This document shows positions 21,571 to 22,577 of a stretch of DNA of 22,577 nt, one piece after another. The DNA comes from JABMRF01 sp964434235 (GTDB lineage Bacteria > Patescibacteriota > Patescibacteriia > UBA11705 > JABHMO01). The notes under the pieces were generated by a model. That model was not told the origin of the DNA and ran no database searches. It was given only the letters and a program-made list of their open reading frames with translations. The position numbers were made by a program, and so were the translations under genes. The stretch covers positions 1 through 22,577 of the forward strand of contig CAYSUN010000015.1 in NCBI GenBank assembly GCA_964434235.1, given 5' to 3'. Within the stretch, counting starts at the first letter, position 1, and every line of letters begins with the position of its first letter.

Positions 21571-22257
21571 TTACTTCTGAAAAATAAATAAATGCTCGTG
21601 CATGATCAAAAGAAAATTACTTTCTTTCGAGCGTTTTACCCAAAAACCGGTCGCACTACAATTGTGTTGTTTTTTAATTATGTCTTCTTTTAACAGAAAA
21701 CCGCAATCTAAAAATTTATTCATAACTTTAAAGGCCAACGGTTGATACATTTTGTTTCTGCGTGTGTCGCCTATTAAGACGGCACAAAATTTTCCAGTTT
21801 TTAAAACTCTGTATAGTTCCATGGCAACCTTGCCTATTTCCTCAACAAATTTTTCAATATCATGAATATTTGATAAGTCTGTTTTTATTTTACCCTCGCT
21901 ATATTTTACAATATCAACGTAGGGCGGGTGAGTAAGCACAAAATCAATTTCTTCGTTTTTAATAAATTTCATGTCTCGGGCGTCGCATTTTACTATTCTT
22001 TGCTTAGCGTTATTTTCAACTGTAAATTCTAAAGATTTTTTTGTACGTTCTAATGCTTCTTCGTTTACATCAACACAGGTAATATGCCTGTTAAGAATTT
22101 TGGCTTCAATGGCTGTTGTTCCACCGCCAATCATGCAGTCCAGTAAATGATCTTTTTCTTTTGAATAACGCAAAATCAAATTGCGCACCACTTCCGGTGC
22201 CCAATTTCCCCGCCAATCCGATTTATGTGCCCGTCCACTCTCTCTCGCATTCGGCAC
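21571..22257 (-). CDS. DNA methyltransferase (amino-MTase type)
   Basis: SAM-binding motif I is LLDCMIGGGTTAIEAK with VDVN at the end of strand 2; catalytic motif IV reads THPPYVDIVKY in place of the usual (D/N/S)PPY. Motif I precedes IV and no separate target-recognition domain is visible. The start is uncertain: the frame is open to an ATG at 22395, but that stretch overlaps a better zinc-ribbon frame, so I prefer the GTG at 22257 (228 residues), 35 nt inside the upstream gene. With the DpnI-like gene at the window edge it would form a restriction-modification module. A non-DNA substrate cannot be excluded because of the variant motif IV. Confidence 0.78.
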   Translation of the reverse strand: MPNARESGRAHKSDWRGNWAPEVVRNLILRYSKEKDHLLDCMIGGGTTAIEAKILNRHITCVDVNEEALERTKKSLEFTVENNAKQRIVKCDARDMKFIKNEEIDFVLTHPPYVDIVKYSEGKIKTDLSNIHDIEKFVEEIGKVAMELYRVLKTGKFCAVLIGDTRRNKMYQPLAFKVMNKFLDCGFLLKEDIIKKQHNCSATGFWVKRSKESNFLLIMHEHLFIFQK

Positions 22258-22426
22258 AGCGGTTATTGCCAGTATGCTCAAACATGTCGGTAAAACCGTT
22301 GGGCTGATATATTTTTTCTTTTTCGCTCCAAAAAAATTCATCATCGATAACTGTTTCGACGTATTTACGTTCGGCTCCACAGTATTGACATGCATGTTTT
22401 GGATACTTTATTGTTTTATTTTCCAT
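22223..22426 (-). CDS. Small zinc-ribbon protein
   Basis: A 67-residue protein with two CxxC pairs, CQYCGAE (13-19) and CAECEREW (57-64), spaced as in a zinc ribbon. ATG start. It overlaps the longer open frame of the methyltransferase; the paired cysteines and good length make this frame the likelier one here. It lies between a restriction-enzyme-like gene and a methyltransferase and may be part of that module. Confidence 0.7.
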   Translation of the reverse strand: MENKTIKYPKHACQYCGAERKYVETVIDDEFFWSEKEKIYQPNGFTDMFEHTGNNRCAECEREWTGT

Positions 22427-22452
22427 AATTATATTTTTGATCGAATCGATTT

Positions 22453-22577
22453 CTATGTCAAGCGATATTTTCCAGTTTCAACGAATTCAAGATAACCCTT
22501 GTCTCTTAAAAATTGTAATTGTTGTCTTATTTTCGGCTTTATATTTTTGTTATCAGGATGGATGGCAGACAAATCTT
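22453..22577 (-). CDS. C-terminal end of a DpnI-like restriction protein (partial)
   Basis: The window edge cuts the gene; only 41 residues and the TAG stop are present. DLSAIHPDNKNIKPKIRQQL and then QFLRDKGYLEFVETGKYRLT look like the C-terminal winged helix of DpnI and Dam-replacing proteins, which binds methylated adenine sites. The catalytic domain would lie outside the window. Recognition is from the typical KIRQQLQxLRDKG...F...GKYR pattern. Confidence 0.72.
   Translation of the reverse strand, partial: DLSAIHPDNKNIKPKIRQQLQFLRDKGYLEFVETGKYRLT

Noticed and set aside
22181..22495. Plus-strand frames (63 and 104 aa) at the right edge
   Set aside because: They are shadows of the minus-strand zinc-ribbon and methyltransferase genes.

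Overview
The window is AT-rich bacterial DNA with short intergenic gaps and standard use of TGA as a stop (the ATPase and zinc-ribbon frames end in TGA). The compact genes, the deoxynucleotide salvage set with a RibD-type reductase beside a divergent thymidylate-synthase homologue, and the many small orphan proteins suggest a Patescibacteria/CPR-like genome. That placement is inference; no rRNA is present to test it.

Region 1 (1-9,000, mostly minus strand) holds gatB and then a dense pyrimidine-deoxynucleotide cluster: thymidine kinase, dTMP kinase, an unknown 306-aa protein, dUTPase, a P-loop NMP-kinase-like protein, a dCMP-deaminase-like protein, a dCTP-deaminase/dUTPase-superfamily protein, a RibD-type reductase and a ThyA-family enzyme. 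Two family members carry substitutions at substrate-determining or catalytic positions: ThyA Asn177 is Asp, and the Dcd catalytic Glu138 is Pro. A REP-associated transposase flanked by CCGGCTAAAGCCGG palindromes sits inside the cluster, next to a duplicated 3' scrap of the reductase gene. A small plus-strand zinc-ribbon-like gene follows.

Region 2 (9,000-11,100, minus strand) is the core secE-nusG-rplK-rplA cluster, with a likely L1-binding leader before rplA.

Region 3 (11,300-17,020, plus strand) is the most unusual part. One promoter is followed by a retron-type reverse transcriptase (NAxxH and ITG hallmarks) fused to RNase H, then about 0.94 kb of non-coding, heavily folded sequence, a MoxR-type AAA+ ATPase, another folded spacer of about 0.3 kb, and a protein with an HExxH motif and a VWA domain, closed by a terminator. 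The two spacers resolve into four units (A, B, C in tandem, then D) of about 270-315 nt. Units A, C and D share CCATAGCAAAC (B has a diverged form), and in all four this site is followed by a GC-containing hairpin with an AAA or CAA loop and an AT-rich 14-18 bp hairpin. Stem sequences differ between units but pairing is kept, often through G-U pairs, so these look like real RNAs. My working hypothesis is a retron-like system with several msr/msd-like RNAs and a MoxR-VWA effector pair; I know of no described retron with this layout.

Region 4 (17,000-22,577, minus strand) is accessory: a DHH-like protein and a broken partial copy of it, a SAM methyltransferase, a GNAT acetyltransferase, a 98-aa orphan, a Fic protein bracketed by a short G-rich repeat, and a probable restriction-modification module (DNA methyltransferase, a small zinc-ribbon protein, and the C-terminal end of a DpnI-like restriction protein cut by the window edge).
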